A program made the translations under genes and the position numbers. The notes beneath the pieces were generated by a model. It did no database searches and was not told the DNA's origin. It worked only from the letters and a program-made list of their open reading frames with translations. Positions 1 to 7,877 of a stretch of DNA of 13,256 nt are shown piece by piece; within the stretch, counting starts at the first letter, position 1, and each line of letters begins with the position of its first letter. Origin of the DNA: Ophioceras dolichostomum (lineage: Eukaryota > Ascomycota > Sordariomycetes > Magnaporthales > Ophioceraceae); assembly GCA_003049485.1 (NCBI GenBank), contig PYST01000081.1, positions 1 to 13,256 on the forward strand, in the 5' to 3' direction.

Positions 1-987
1 GTACAACTGGCCATAATTGTGCAGTGGTGAAAGTGGTGTGAAAGGGAGAGAGAATTTTGCGGGGACATTAATTTTTTGGGGGCTGAGTCAGGGTCCGGGT
101 TGTGGCGGCGATCCGAGACCACAGGCCCCCTCTTCCGTACAACTCGGAGCCAAGCGTGAATCCCTCCAGTGGCAGTCCCAGATTTTGACACAGCCCAGGC
201 AAGGCAACCACTACAGAACCCGAAGTAGGCAAAGTACATTGATAGATACTATGTGCTTATTGTGTACCTGCCTTAGGTGCTGAGGTCGGTGCTCTGCTGC
301 AGAAAGGATAGTAGCAACCCACCCGAGTCAACGCCAGTAGGGAGCTTCTTGTGACGAGTTTGCTGGCATGCATGGGCCAGCATGGGGGATAGAGTGGGTG
401 GTGTCCCTCAGCCCTCCTGATCCCACCCCTCGTCCGTCCCCCTTTCTCCCCCGTCCCCCTTCCATATACTAGGTGCGAGAGTGGATGACATTGACCACCC
501 CCCATCCATCAGCACCAATCAGTCGTGCATTGGCTCAATGGTCGGCGCTGCCCGGTCCCGGTCTGCGACCGTATACAAGGCCTGCCGCTCCCCTCCATTC
601 ATACAGAATGAAGGCCGAATTCTTGATCCGCATCACAAACTTGCGAGGCTCGGGTTGCTGTTGGTCATCAAGCTACCCACAGGACCATCTCAGGCCATCC
701 ACCCAAGGCCGTTACCCTTGATACGCTGTGTTTCCTGTGCCTCTCACTCCGTTTCTGCAATCTGTAACCCTTCCTACCTGATCTTCATTTCCACAAACCT
801 TCCAACGCACACCCCCCCTTCCAGGAATTCCTGACGACTCAGGAGCTTCCCGCCGCCCCCACGACCAGGTCTGGTGGTCGGGCAAGCCTAGCAAGGAAGA
901 GCCTTGACAAACGGCCGGCGCTCCCCGTGCCCTCTTGTGCCCTCTTTCACCAACTTCCTTTCCCCTCCTACAGTTTTACATTCTCTT
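1..987. other. Intergenic / upstream region, no gene recognised
   Basis: Reading frames here are short, compositionally unremarkable and match no family I recognise. The stretch has pyrimidine-rich runs (for example around 425-465 and 905-975) typical of fungal promoters and 5' leaders. A TCCCCTCCTACAG sequence at 961-973 resembles a splice acceptor, so a 5'-UTR intron of the downstream PLAC8 gene is possible, but no matching donor was assigned. Most likely this is the promoter of that gene plus unassigned flank. Confidence 0.5.
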
Positions 988-995
988 TATAAATA
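988..995 (+). promoter_or_regulatory. TATA-like box of the PLAC8-family gene
   Basis: TATAAATA lies 33 nt before the ATG at 1029, following a long C/T-rich tract. If it is used as a TATA box, transcription would begin very close to the start codon and leave a very short leader. Assigned from sequence and position only. Confidence 0.4.
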
Positions 996-1028
996 AGGAC
1001 GCTTAGTCCTCGACCCCCCATCGACAAG

Positions 1029-1930
1029 ATGTCGTACCCACAGCAACAATACCCTCAGCAACCCTACCAAGCACACCAGCAGTACGGGCAGCAGTACGCC
1101 CAACCGCAACAGTACCAGTATCAGCAACCGGTTCAACAGCAACAAGCTTCGTATCAGTATCAGCCTCACCCACAGGCACAGGCCCAAGCCGGCTACGCGT
1201 ATCAACAACCTCAACAACCTCAACAACAACACGTCCAAATGGCGCACAGCGGTGTTGCTCAGGAGGGGGAGTGGGAGACCGGCCTGTGCAGCTGTGGTCC
1301 CGGAACTACCTGCATCTGGTCGTTCTGCTGCCCCTGCGTCCGTAAGTGCTTACTCGCTGCCTGCCCTCTTGTTGACCCTATGTCATGACATGTCATCGAT
1401 GTCCATCATCAACGTTGTCCACTAACACATGATGAATCACTACAGTGATGGGCAGGACCCAAGAGCGTCAGGAGAACCCGGCGGTCAAGGACAAGAACGA
1501 GTGCTGTGATCCCGGATGCGGCAACTCGGACTGTATGCTGATGACATTGACATCGTACTTCGGTTTCGGTCAGGCGTATGTCAACCCAATCTTTCTTTAT
1601 ATCTTCTCTCCTCTTCACTCAACTCTAGAACCCTCCCCCCTCCCTGCCTTTCAGGTTCACAGTAAACCTTCGATGAACTCCTCGATGAACTAACACGAAG
1701 TGACCGCGTCGTCGCACAACAACAGCTTCGCTTGGTACAAGCGCCACGAGCTGCGCAAGCAATACCACATCAAGGGCGGCTGCTGCTCCGACTACTGGGC
1801 GGCCTGCTGCTGCACTTGCTGCGCGCTGATCCAGCAGGACAACCACGTCCGCATCCGACCGCTCCCGAACGCCACCGGGTACAACCAGCAGTACACCGGC
1901 CAGGCGCCCATGACCGCCCACAAGCACTAA
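1029..1930 (+). CDS. PLAC8 family cysteine-rich protein
   Basis: Exons 1029-1341, 1446-1575 and 1726-1930 give a 215-aa protein. Donors are GTAAGT (1342) and GTATGT (1576); acceptors are TACAG (1445) and AACAG (1725). These are the joins that restore an open frame through the conserved domain. Residues 1-80 are low complexity, rich in Gln, Tyr and Pro, with repeated QQP units near 59-67. Residues about 82-200 form the PLAC8 (DUF614/cornifelin) domain: WETGLCSCG at the start, then CCPCVLMGRTQER, NECC, a W-Y-K-R-H-E-L-R stretch, and the closing Cys cluster CCCTCCALIQQDNHV. The cysteine-rich segments are thought to associate with membranes. Plant relatives include the FW2.2/CNR organ-size regulators and PCR metal-resistance proteins; the role of fungal members is poorly known. 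The start ATG follows CGACAAG, a good fungal context. Family assignment is strong; function in this organism is unknown. Confidence 0.88.
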
Positions 1931-2868
1931 ACACCTCTCTCTCCAACTCCTGTACCTACCACCTACCTGTCGTGGGTATATCCACCTACAAAAGTCCTCG
2001 ACGCCTATCTAATTGCTGAGATACCACCGGGGTCGAGGTGCACGCACATGAATCCCTCTCATTGGCAAGGACTGTTGGCCTGACATTTGATACTTCGGAT
2101 TCCCCCCTGTATTTTCTTCTCTTTTCTTTTACTTATCAATCGTCTCTTCAAGCGCCTTTCGTTGTTGGATTAGGGTTATTACACCACGGGATAAGCCACT
2201 TCTTTTGTTAGATCCGGCCTTCATCTCGGCCAGAGAATGGGGAAAATTTCTTCGTTCAAATTGCAGTAGTCAAGCATCATCATCATCAACGGTCTTCTCC
2301 ACCTAGCAAGGCAGTGTGTGTGCTTCTTCTTAACCTCCTGCTAGTCTCGAATGGCAATCCCCATCTTATTCCCATCGGACTTCGCTCCTCGCATTATTAT
2401 TAGGTCACTCATCCGATCCTCGATCCTCGAAGAGTGAATTTTAATCGCACAGCCTCGTCTAGTCTACGGCGCGGAAGAAAAGTCCCGAGGCTTTTAAGGT
2501 TCCCCCAGACCTGAGCGGCCCCAGCGCGGGAACCAGGACCTACCCAACAGACGCCGTTGCTTGGCGATGCGCCTTTCCTCCTCCGGCCAACAACCAAACT
2601 GGGAGTACCCGTAAGTTTGAGGCTCCCACCATATTCCTGGACTGTAGGCGGAGGAGGAATCGCACGTGTAAGATATACCTCCACCAACAGGGCCGTGAGC
2701 CACTGAAGAGGATCAGCTGTTCGAGACGGAGGGCTGTTAGCTTGCACCCCAATGTCGCTGGAGTGGCTCTAGGCTAACCCAAACTGGGCCTTCAACCCAA
2801 TTTTGTCACAAATCGCCTTTGAACTTCAAACCCCAGGAACAACGCTTGACATTGCAATCGCGACGTCA

Positions 2869-2909
2869 GGTTAACGGTTAGGTATTAGGCTTAGCGGTTA
2901 GGATCAGGG
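2869..2909 (+). repeat. Degenerate GGTTA/TTAGG cluster (telomere-like words)
   Basis: Within 41 nt, GGTTA occurs three times and TTAGG twice, followed by CAGGG. The unit spacing is about 5-9 nt and irregular. The words resemble the fungal telomere repeat TTAGGG, but no perfect tandem array is present. It may be a chance cluster or a relic of an interstitial telomeric insertion. Confidence 0.3.
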
Positions 2910-3020
2910 TTGGTCTCATGTTGTGTTGGTGAATTGTGTCAAGCTGGATTTTGGGATTTGGGTTCGGGCGAGTCGACACGTGCGTGGAGAGCAACATAAG
3001 CGGGGGTGCAACTTAACTGC

Positions 3021-3046
3021 CCGGGTTGAGACCCGGCCTCGAGGCC
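3021..3046. repeat. Adjacent perfect palindromes (GC-rich)
   Basis: CCGGGT-TGAG-ACCCGG (3021-3036) is a perfect 6-bp hairpin. It overlaps by two bases the perfect 12-bp palindrome GGCCTCGAGGCC (3035-3046). The surrounding sequence is not coding. Function unknown; possibly protein-binding sites or chance. Confidence 0.35.
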
Positions 3047-4139
3047 ACAGCCGCGGGATCGGGAGTCTCACTGGCTTCCTCGAGATGGCTGCCGACCGAT
3101 CCGGAACACACCGTCCATCTGAGCCCTTTCACAATTGACAGCTGCTCTTCAAGAAAAAAATCATTCCACAAGACACAGAAGGAGCGGGGCCGATGACTGA
3201 TCCACTAGGTCCCACTGCGGCTGAATATGTAAGCTTCTATCGGCCGAACAACAAGCCGACTTTCAAGCTTTCAAGACGCCTCCATGTGATGATTGATTCC
3301 AGCGATTTTTACAATGTGGCTCAAACTCAATGCCAAATCGCTTCTTCATCAATGGATTCTATAAAAGTCGTACATGCAGTTCGTCAAGCACAAGATTAGA
3401 CGGAAACCAGAAAACCACTAGTACTCTAAACGCGTCGAAAACTATCGCCCTTAATGCCACTCCGATGGCGTCTCAGCGCCGTTGAACCTGTAGCAAGCAG
3501 AACCTGGTCCTTCCGACAGTACAATGCGGGAATAGACTTCGGTACATAGCGCTGGAGCCTCACCCAGCTTCCTCCTCAGCACCACGAGCTCTCCGAGGAC
3601 TTTCGTCGCCCGCATCACTATTCAATTTGTATCAACTTAACGTTATCAATTTTATATGATCCTTTTCATTCTTCTCTCCTTCGTTGCACATGGTCTTCTA
3701 GAATCCCCTCTTCTGCCACTCGTGAGTGATTCTGCATGTGTCTCCAACGCAGTACGAGAGCCTGTTCAGCTCTCACTGTTGACTGGCCAAAACGTCAACA
3801 GCAAGGGAGACAAGATGGCTCTCGCAATTTCGTGGTGGCGTCCGCCGATGCGCCAATTGGAATTGCGCACCTAGCCGTTCGCTGGTTGACAGAGTCGCCA
3901 GCAAATCACAGGACCCTGGACGAATGTTAGCGCCTGCAGCTCTCCTTTGCTCGGTGGAGATAGGGGGACAGCAACCCGTATTGATGGGTACATTTGGGAG
4001 CCCTCCTCGGGATGCTGTCCCGAGTGCGCCCAACTGGTTCGTAGCTGCACACCTATTCTGTCCCTACCTATGGAGTCGATTGGGGACTTCGAGACCCCCT
4101 GAAGGGCGTCGGTAACGCTGTGATCTATGTACTTAACCA

Positions 4140-4161
4140 CCACCCCCCCTTCCGGGGGTGG
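4140..4161. repeat. C-rich/G-rich hairpin
   Basis: CCACCCCC (4140-4147) and GGGGGTGG (4154-4161) are exact reverse complements separated by CCTTCC. This gives an 8-bp GC stem about 200 nt upstream of the membrane-protein start. It could be a regulatory site or simply a GC-rich tract; there is no further evidence. Confidence 0.35.
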
Positions 4162-4358
4162 GCGGGCGCGTGGTTCTAGGGCTGAAAACTAATAGTGTCA
4201 AAAGAAAATGAAAAGCAACAACCTGTGTGACTGCCAGCGCGTGCACCTTGTCCTTTTTTCACCTTCTCTCGTCATTTGAGACTTGGTTGAAGGCGTCCCC
4301 CAGGCACAGAGGCTGGCCACAACCAGCTGGCAAAGTGACGGACGGCACAAACGCGGTG

Positions 4359-6023
4359 ATGACGATGGCGATATCGAGGACGAAAATATGCGCGCTCGCG
4401 GCTGCGCTCCTGTCAGAGATCGTCGTACCAGCGCAGGGCTTCTCTCCCAAGGTCCGATACGATGCTCGAAGATGGGCTCCCGCAACGGCGACGGGCGCGA
4501 CAGCGATGCCGACTCTCGATGCCGGCGGCATATCGCCGGTGCCAACGGGAGCCGCACGCCAGCCCGAACTCGCCGGCATGGAGCTCTTTAAGCGAGACTA
4601 CACCATGGGAACGGATACCTGCGGGTTCGCGGCCGAGTTCAAATGTAGGTTTATTAATTCCCTGCCCACCACTACGTTCTCTCCCGGCTCCCTGCTGCGC
4701 CTCTCAAGCCGACATCCGAAGTAGAGGAGACAGGACGGGGTTTCAGGCACTTGGTGTTTTTCGTTTGAGTGAGGCGCAAGCCATTTTCCAAGCTTCTTAC
4801 TAACGTGCAGAACGACTTCACCTTGTGCCTCCGTGTCGAACAGCGGAGCCATGGACGTGCTACAGGGTCGGTGCCTCTTGTGTGTCCACCGGGACGTATC
4901 TCGGCTGCTGCGCCGGCTCGGAGCCGGACTGCTACTCGACAATCATAACCTCGTGTCAGAGCTACAATCAAAACGCCATCTGTGGTTTAAACGATCTCTG
5001 CTGGTGAGTGCCTAGGTTCCCCTCCAACTACCTACTTTTCCAGATGGTACATGGGCTCTGGCTTTACTCGGTCCTGTGGCTTGTGGAGCTTCGCCGTCTG
5101 TTTGCTGATACAGATTCTTCTGGTCCTCCAGTCCAAGCACGGCGCCGTCATGCTTCACTTGGCAATTCTCGACCTACAAAAGCCCAGGAACGACCTACTC
5201 TCTGTTCAACTGCTACGCCTCGGGCGGCGTCGGCACCCTTGTGGATGCGCCCCCGGGCCTCACCACCAACAGCCCAAAGCCGTCGACCTCTAGCAGCGCC
5301 AAGAAGACGTCGTCCAAACCAGCCTCCACTACGCCGGACTCGGCGGAAACCACCACTACTTCGCCGCCTGCTGCCACTCAAGCCGCCAACTCTTCCGAGT
5401 CCTCGACGAACGTTGGCGCGATCGTCGGCGGCGCCGTCGGTGGCGTCGCCATCATCGCCCTCGCCATCCTCGCCATCGTCCTCATCATGCGGCGCAAGCC
5501 GAGCGCCGCTTCGCCGGCAGGCACACTCAAGGCCAGCCCTAGCATCGCCTCTCCCGTGCCCGCCCCCGGCCCCGCCCCCGGCTTCCCGCCCCCAGGCGGC
5601 TCGCCAGCCCACGCATCCATCGCGCCGTCGTCGATGGTCTCGCCCCAGATGAGCCAGACGGGCTACTTCCCCGGGCCGACGCCGCCGCCGCAGCCACACC
5701 TCCAGCAGCAGCACATGGCCCCTCCCGGCGCGGCGGGGTACGCGATGTCGCCAGACTCCGGCGTGCTGCCGTACGGAGGCGCAGCCGGCGGCTACTACGA
5801 CCCGTCCAAGTCGCCTCAGCCCAGCCCCGTGCCCAGCGACCCTCGCTACAGCAACATGGTACAGCCGCAGTACATGGGTCCCAGCACCGCCACAAGCGCG
5901 GGCTCTAGCCCCTGGTCGGCCACGGCCCCGCACCAGCCGCCGGCGGTGATGCAGCCGCCGCCCGCTGAGCTTTCGGGCGCGAACCCCGTCGGCTCGCACA
6001 CTAATCCCGCCCAGCTGAGCTAG
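4359..6023 (+). CDS. Single-pass membrane protein with Cys-rich ectodomain (sensor-like)
   Basis: Exons 4359-4644, 4844-5003 and 5132-6023 give 445 aa. Residues 1-27 look like a signal peptide: basic start, hydrophobic core ICALAAALL, likely cut after PAQG. A dibasic KR at 78-79 (LFKR) suggests Kex2-type processing just before the Cys-rich module (residues 88-176). That module has C88, C101, C108, C117/C118, C125, C133, C142, C148/C149, C156 and C176, including a GCC motif and TIITSC. This pattern recurs in uncharacterised fungal surface proteins. A Ser/Thr/Pro stalk follows (about 196-241), then a Gly/Ala/Ile transmembrane helix (about 243-268), a stop-transfer RRK, and a 174-residue tail rich in Pro, Gln and Ser. 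The layout resembles WSC/Mid2-type wall sensors, but the ectodomain is not a WSC domain I can confirm. Intron 1 was placed at the 4843 acceptor because the nearer AG at 4810 creates a stop at the junction. Intron 2 (5004-5131) restores a CC pair typical of the family. The start could be 4359 or the in-frame ATG at 4365. Confidence 0.78.
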
Positions 6024-6403
6024 TCGTGGGCCACCTTCGACCCGTTCGGTTTTGTTTAGTTCCAGGCCCTTTCCAACTGCTCGGATACTTTTTGTAATAC
6101 TTTCTGGGACTTATCTGTACACTTTCTTCACTTTGTACATACTTACCACATTTCTCGGCCGCGGCCTCTTGCGAATCGTATGGGATTACGGGGAATCGCC
6201 TAACTTGGTCTTCGATATTTCCAAAATGAACGACGCAGTACGAGGTACCTACCTAATCACACAGCCAACTTGAAGCTATGAATCCGATGGGGGAGAACGT
6301 GCAACTCATTATGGGCCCGTAGATACTACAGGATCTTAGCTTGGGAATGTCTAAGGCAGGGCTCTGTTGAATGAAGTCATGAATGCCGCATCGATCTAGC
6401 CTT
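6024..6403. other. Convergent 3' region between two genes
   Basis: This 380-bp spacer separates the stop of the membrane-protein gene (+) from the stop of the acetyltransferase gene (-). It should hold both 3' UTRs. It is more AT-rich than the neighbouring coding sequence, and I see no gene or clear repeat in it. Overlapping antisense transcript ends are likely with so little room. Confidence 0.5.
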
Positions 6404-7343
6404 TCATAGTGTAAGTTGGAGATACATCGTGTCCACCCTGTGAGCCCTGTTAGTCTCCCAAGTCCGCGGATTTTGGGCCGTATGAGGTTGATTGGGGGCG
6501 AGGAAAAAGGGATGTGGGTGTCCAAAGGATTGAGGACGGGATGACAAAGTGAGTACTCACCATCTCCCGAACTTGAAGCCAACTTCTTTGAGATGCCCTC
6601 TCTGATGATTGGAGATTTGGATTTTTGGATTCTATCAGCCGGTTGACCGCCTCAAAAGTCTCACAAAAGGTGTCACTCACCAAAACAAAGCCGAATCCCT
6701 CGTAAAACTCCTTGAGCGCCAGCCCGCCCCGCTTGCCCTCGGCATCGACGGCCATCACGGCAAGGATGTGCCTCACGGACTGGTCTGGCGGGGCCCCGTC
6801 GCCTGGTTGAGAGTACAAGTGTCTGTGGCTCGCAGGCTCCCTCAATGCCTCTAACAAGGCGCGGAGCAGAGCCGTCCCGACACCTTTCCCTTGGCGGTCC
6901 GGGTGGCAGTACAGGCTCAGCTCCACGGTGTGGCGGTACGCGCCCTTCATGCCGCGAAAGCCCTTGACGTACGCGTAGCCGAGCACCACCTCCACCACCT
7001 CGTCGGGTGATGGTGGCGTGTCGTCTGCAGGGCTGTTGCTGTTGCTCTGCGGGGTGGTAGTGCTCACGGCCACTATGTAGGGGAGGCCCTCGGCCCCGAC
7101 GGAGCGGAATTTAGCCACCATCTCTTCTTGCGTAGCTGGCTCTTCCACGAAGCTGAGGACCTGGAGAAGAGGGCCGGCCGAAGTCGGGGTCAACTTGCTG
7201 CCAAGACAGTCGAACTTCCGCAAGACTAGTGGAGGCGTGGATCTTCTCACCGTGTTGGTCACATAATAGGCGTTTATTCTCGTCACGGCCGGGATATCAC
7301 ATTCTTCTGCTGCCCGGATGGTGAAGGCAGGCGCTTCCGACAT
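6404..7343 (-). CDS. GNAT N-acetyltransferase, phosphinothricin-acetyltransferase-like
   Basis: Minus-strand exons 7343-7251, 7160-6681, 6601-6561 and 6437-6404 give 215 aa, about the size of fungal members of this GNAT group. Such enzymes move an acetyl group from acetyl-CoA to a small amine or amino acid; the bacterial relatives PAT/bar and MnaT act on phosphinothricin or methionine analogues. Visible family landmarks are INAYYVTNT at the N-terminus joined to VLSFVEEPA; LGYAYVKGFR and AYRHTVELSLY; the acetyl-CoA loop RQGKGVG (residues 120-126); FYEGFGF; and the closing HLKEVGFKFGRWVDTMYLQ. The last block exists only after splicing a 41-nt exon and a short final exon, which supports the model strongly. 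All donors are GTGAG. The first intron is exactly 90 nt and has no stop. An in-frame ATG at 7391 could add 16 residues; I prefer 7343 for its AAA-rich context and family length. The natural substrate cannot be read from sequence. Confidence 0.85.
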
Positions 7344-7819
7344 TTTGTCTTTTGTTGATGATGATGGTTGTGTTTTGGGAAGGTGAGTCATCAAGGTGGA
7401 TGAGGAAACCTGTAGTCAAGGACGCCCCTTTTTGCTGAGCAATTCATGGTCACCTCTCCGGAACTTGTACGTGGGTATGTGTACCTATCTTCCTGTCATG
7501 CACAACTGCAGTGAACATTCCACTTCGTGATTGGACCGACGTAATCGTGTCTATTGTGCTTCCCCAAAAGGGCAGCTAGTTGTTCCCAACGAGGCCCACT
7601 TCTTGGCGTCTCCTTGCCGTGGCAGGCCTCCTCGTCACCCGCTGGCCTCAACACCACATTGGGAAAAGGATTACTCAGCCGTGGAGGATGTGATCCCTGT
7701 ATTGTCGTCAAGTTTCCCTTTTGGCTCAAATTTATATACTCCGGTAACTCGAGAGACGGAAAGGGGCTCGGTCACCCAAATAAATACCACACACATGTAA
7801 TGATACAGATGGAGTCGGG
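7344..7819. other. Spacer between acetyltransferase 5' end and KMO 3' end
   Basis: This stretch should contain the promoter and leader of the minus-strand acetyltransferase gene and the distal 3' flank of KMO. An A/T-rich patch (AAATTTATATACT near 7729-7741) is the only TATA-like sequence noticed. No gene or RNA is recognisable. The open frames on both strands lack family features. Confidence 0.45.
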
Positions 7820-7859
7820 TCAAATCCTCAAATCCTCAAATCGTCAAATCCTTAAATGC
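7820..7859. repeat. Five-copy 8-bp tandem repeat (TCAAATCC) in the KMO 3' flank
   Basis: Units TCAAATCC, TCAAATCC, TCAAATCG, TCAAATCC and TTAAATGC follow one another without gaps. Three copies are identical, one differs by one base and the last by two. On the KMO sense strand the unit reads GGATTTGA. It begins about 18 nt after the KMO stop codon, so it is very likely transcribed in that 3' UTR. It looks like an ordinary microsatellite, but its position could affect mRNA stability or 3'-end formation. Confidence 0.8.
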
Positions 7860-7877
7860 AATCTCGCCCCTCCCCCT

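Larger units (their letters stand above)
1931..4358. other. Long intergenic region without a convincing gene
   Basis: This gap of about 2.4 kb holds the 3' flank of the PLAC8 gene, the promoter of the next gene and little recognisable content. Open frames are short (63-112 codons), occur on both strands and match no known family. Parts around 3140-3430 and 3600-3720 are more AT-rich than the coding DNA. Notable pieces are a cluster of GGTTA/TTAGG units (2869-2909), GC-rich palindromes (3021-3046), a candidate tiny spliced secreted ORF (3656-3930) and a GC hairpin (4140-4161). No tRNA B-box, 5S rRNA signature or transposase-like frame was seen. Confidence 0.5.

Noticed and set aside
987..1247. 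Leu/Val/Arg-rich minus-strand frame resembling a membrane protein
   Set aside because: It is the antisense of the CAA/CAG-rich N-terminal exon of the PLAC8 gene; the Leu richness comes from TTG/CTG complements.
2712..2724. GTTCGAGAC as a tRNA B-box
   Set aside because: The flanking bases do not form a T-arm stem, and no A-box, anticodon arm or acceptor stem can be drawn.
3193..3233. ATG followed by a short frame and a GTAAGC donor, as a first exon
   Set aside because: No downstream acceptor leads to a frame with recognisable or coding-like content, and the 3193 frame itself ends without family features.
4140..4161. GC hairpin as a bacterial-type terminator
   Set aside because: The window is clearly eukaryotic and no T-run follows, so intrinsic termination does not apply.
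5008..5652. 214-codon plus-strand frame overlapping the membrane-protein gene
   Set aside because: The Arg/Pro/Ser-rich translation is a frame-shifted shadow of the real exon and runs through intron 2.
5148..5999. Long minus-strand open frame (283 codons) opposite the third exon of the membrane protein
   Set aside because: It is Arg/Ala/Gly-rich with no family features, as expected for the antisense of GC-rich Pro/Ser/Ala coding DNA. The plus strand has signal peptide, Cys pattern, stalk and transmembrane helix.
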